A stretch of 24,527 nt of DNA. It comes from Bacillota bacterium. GTDB taxonomy: Bacteria; Bacillota; Clostridia; Christensenellales; Aristaeellaceae. Positions 23,271 to 24,527 of the stretch are shown in pieces (positions within the stretch are counted from its first letter, which is position 1; each line of letters begins with the position of its first letter). The DNA is taken from positions 1-24,527 of the forward strand of contig JAEYAR010000098.1 of assembly GCA_023404715.1 (NCBI GenBank), given 5' to 3'. The notes beneath the pieces are model-generated. The model was not told where the DNA came from. It ran no database searches and worked only from the letters and a program-made list of their open reading frames with translations. The position numbers were made by a program, and so were the translations under genes.

Positions 23271-24428
23271 ATGAAAAAAACGATTCTCTCGCTGTTAACG
23301 GTGACGACATTGCTGCTGGGCGCGCTGGTATTTCCCGCGCAGGCCGAGATGGAGGCCTCGGCGCAAAAATCCATTACGGAGCTTTTGCAGATCGAGGCTT
23401 ACGACGGATACACGCTGGAGGGAAAGCTCGACCTGCCCGCAGCGGGCACGGCGGACAAGCTCGTGGTCTTCGTGAACGGCTCGGGCCCCAATACCTATGA
23501 CAACCACCGTATGATAGGCGATGTGGAGCTTAACTACTTCGACGTCTTCGCCGAGCAGCTGACGGCGAAGGATATCGCGTTCTTCCGGATGAGCACGCGC
23601 GGCGTGACGCCGGGGGACACGCCGCCTCTTTACGCGCAAATCGACGAAGCAGCGTATCAGACCTACATCCCGTCGAACACCGTGCGCGACGTAGAGTCGG
23701 CGGTCGCCGCGCTCAAGTCCGACGAGCGTCTCAAGGACGCAAAGGTCTTCCTCCTGGGCTGGAGCGAGGGCACGGCCATCGCGCCGCTGGTAGCCCAGCG
23801 CGCGCAGGTGCCCGTGGATGCGCTGCTGCTTGCGGGCTATATGAACGAGCGCATGGAGGACGTGCTTACTTGGCAGCAGACTGGCGGCTCCAGCATGATC
23901 TTCTACCGCCAGTACTTCGACTACGACGAGGATGGCAAGGTTACGCGGGAGGAGATCGAAGAGGACCGCTACGGCGTGGGCGCGGCCCTGGGCGGCGTCG
24001 CCTTTAGCGACATCGACGTCAACCAGGACGGCCTGCTCAATGCGGAGGACTTTTCGATCATGCTCAAGCCCAGCCGCGAGGCGCTCTTTGACGCGATCGA
24101 GCGGGGGGACGACGATTGGCTTCGAGACAATTATGCGGTTCGCCTGACGGGCGCATGGTTCGCCGATCACCGGAAGCTTGCGCCGAACAGCGAGGTGCTG
24201 CCTACGCTGGACCTACCGATCCACATCTTCCACGGGGAATTCGACGCGAACGTGGACGTGCAGGGTGTGTATAACGTGCAGGCCGCGTTTGAAGCGCAGG
24301 GCAAGGACAACCTGACCGTGCATATTTACCCGGGCGCGGATCACGACCTCAATTACATGCAGTATGTGTCGACGGGCGAGCTGCCGCAGGGCTTTGTGGA
24401 TATCTTTGCCGCCTGCGAGTCGCTGTGA
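23271..24428 (+). CDS. Secreted alpha/beta hydrolase with two EF-hand calcium loops
   Basis: This 385-residue protein starts with a signal peptide (MKKTILSLLTVTTLLLGALV, cleavage near AQA-EME) and no lipobox, so it is exported. The alpha/beta hydrolase fold shows the nucleophile elbow GWSEG (Ser165), the probable acid Asp325 in HGEFDANVD, and His358 in GADHDL. Between the nucleophile and the acid lie two EF-hand loops: residues 217-228 (DYDEDGKVTREE) and 249-260 (DVNQDGLLNAED). Both carry the D-x-D/N-x-D-G pattern. They occupy the cap region, so calcium may shape the active site. The ester or peptide substrate is unknown. It is the third gene of the XRE operon (GAGGAGG site, ten-base gap). 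Confidence 0.88.
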   Translation: MKKTILSLLTVTTLLLGALVFPAQAEMEASAQKSITELLQIEAYDGYTLEGKLDLPAAGTADKLVVFVNGSGPNTYDNHRMIGDVELNYFDVFAEQLTAKDIAFFRMSTRGVTPGDTPPLYAQIDEAAYQTYIPSNTVRDVESAVAALKSDERLKDAKVFLLGWSEGTAIAPLVAQRAQVPVDALLLAGYMNERMEDVLTWQQTGGSSMIFYRQYFDYDEDGKVTREEIEEDRYGVGAALGGVAFSDIDVNQDGLLNAEDFSIMLKPSREALFDAIERGDDDWLRDNYAVRLTGAWFADHRKLAPNSEVLPTLDLPIHIFHGEFDANVDVQGVYNVQAAFEAQGKDNLTVHIYPGADHDLNYMQYVSTGELPQGFVDIFAACESL

Positions 24429-24444
24429 AGAAAATAAAATAGCT

Positions 24445-24472
24445 TAGGGGCCGCCTTTTAGGCGGCCCCCTA
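24445..24472. terminator. Strong GC hairpin after the hydrolase gene
   Basis: GGGGCCGCC (24447-24455) pairs perfectly with GGCGGCCCC (24461-24469) around TTTTA. No T-run follows on the plus strand, while the minus-strand side continues into TATTTTATTTTC, so it may terminate transcription from both directions. Confidence 0.7.
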
Positions 24473-24484
24473 GAGTGTTGAAAA

Positions 24485-24525
24485 AGTCTTGCTTTACGCG
24501 TAAACCAAAAGCCGTCTGCAAGACT
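24485..24525. repeat. Inverted repeat at the right edge
   Basis: AGTCTTGC (24485-24492) and GCAAGACT (24518-24525) are perfect complements separated by 25 bases, just before the window ends. It may be an intergenic repeat or the terminal repeat of an insertion sequence. Nothing coding is visible after 24428. Confidence 0.35.
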
Positions 24526-24527
24526 GT

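Noticed and set aside
1..24527. CRISPR arrays, rRNA or tRNA genes
   Set aside because: No regularly spaced repeats and no tRNA or rRNA signature sequences were seen on either strand.

Overview
The window looks like a chromosomal segment from a member of the Bacillota, most likely a Clostridia lineage of the gut/anaerobe type. The evidence is strong AAGGAGG-type ribosome binding sites, sigma-A style promoters with 17-bp spacers, a Bacillus-like TRAP (MtrB) protein, LplB/LplC-type sugar permeases without their own ATPase, and a hexameric-type glutamate dehydrogenase. Most genes are GC-rich; the stretch from about 2.3 to 6.0 kb is clearly more AT-rich and looks acquired. The genus cannot be named from the sequence alone.

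Region 1 (1-7300, minus strand) is a type I restriction-modification locus in decay, with two intact immune genes inside it. In transcription order it reads: 5'-truncated hsdM, a CD-NTase (SMODS-type cyclic oligonucleotide synthase), an S-4TM pore-forming effector, hsdS, an unrecognised 190-residue protein, and hsdR. The CD-NTase plus S-4TM pair forms a minimal two-gene CBASS-like abortive-infection module. It sits between hsdM and hsdS with operon-tight junctions. hsdR carries three frameshifts, two in-frame amber codons and a lost C-terminus. hsdS carries two frameshifts, and hsdM has lost its N-terminal domain. The CBASS pair and the 190-residue gene are open throughout.

Region 2 (7.2-9.5 kb, minus strand) holds a Nudix hydrolase and an RlmD-type 23S rRNA m5U methyltransferase. 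The methyltransferase has an extra C-terminal tail that runs out of frame into the truncated hsdM. A perfect 11-bp inverted repeat lies where the normal RlmD sequence gives way to the tail, so the rlmD 3' end is probably the attachment point of the island.

Region 3 (9.5-18.1 kb) is a glycan-uptake locus. A divergently transcribed membrane-anchored AraC-family regulator (plus strand) faces an operon (minus strand) for a solute-binding protein, two permeases, a GH20 beta-N-acetylhexosaminidase and a GH172 (DUF2961) enzyme. Both hydrolases lack signal peptides, so imported oligosaccharides are probably cut in the cytoplasm.

Region 4 (18.1-24.5 kb) is housekeeping metabolism and a small regulatory operon. 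It contains mtrB-orf71-pfkA (minus strand), then manA, gdhA, and an XRE regulator/membrane protein/secreted alpha-beta hydrolase operon (all plus strand). The hydrolase carries two EF-hand calcium-binding loops. Promoters, terminators and operator-like repeats are visible between these genes. No rRNA, tRNA or CRISPR array was seen.
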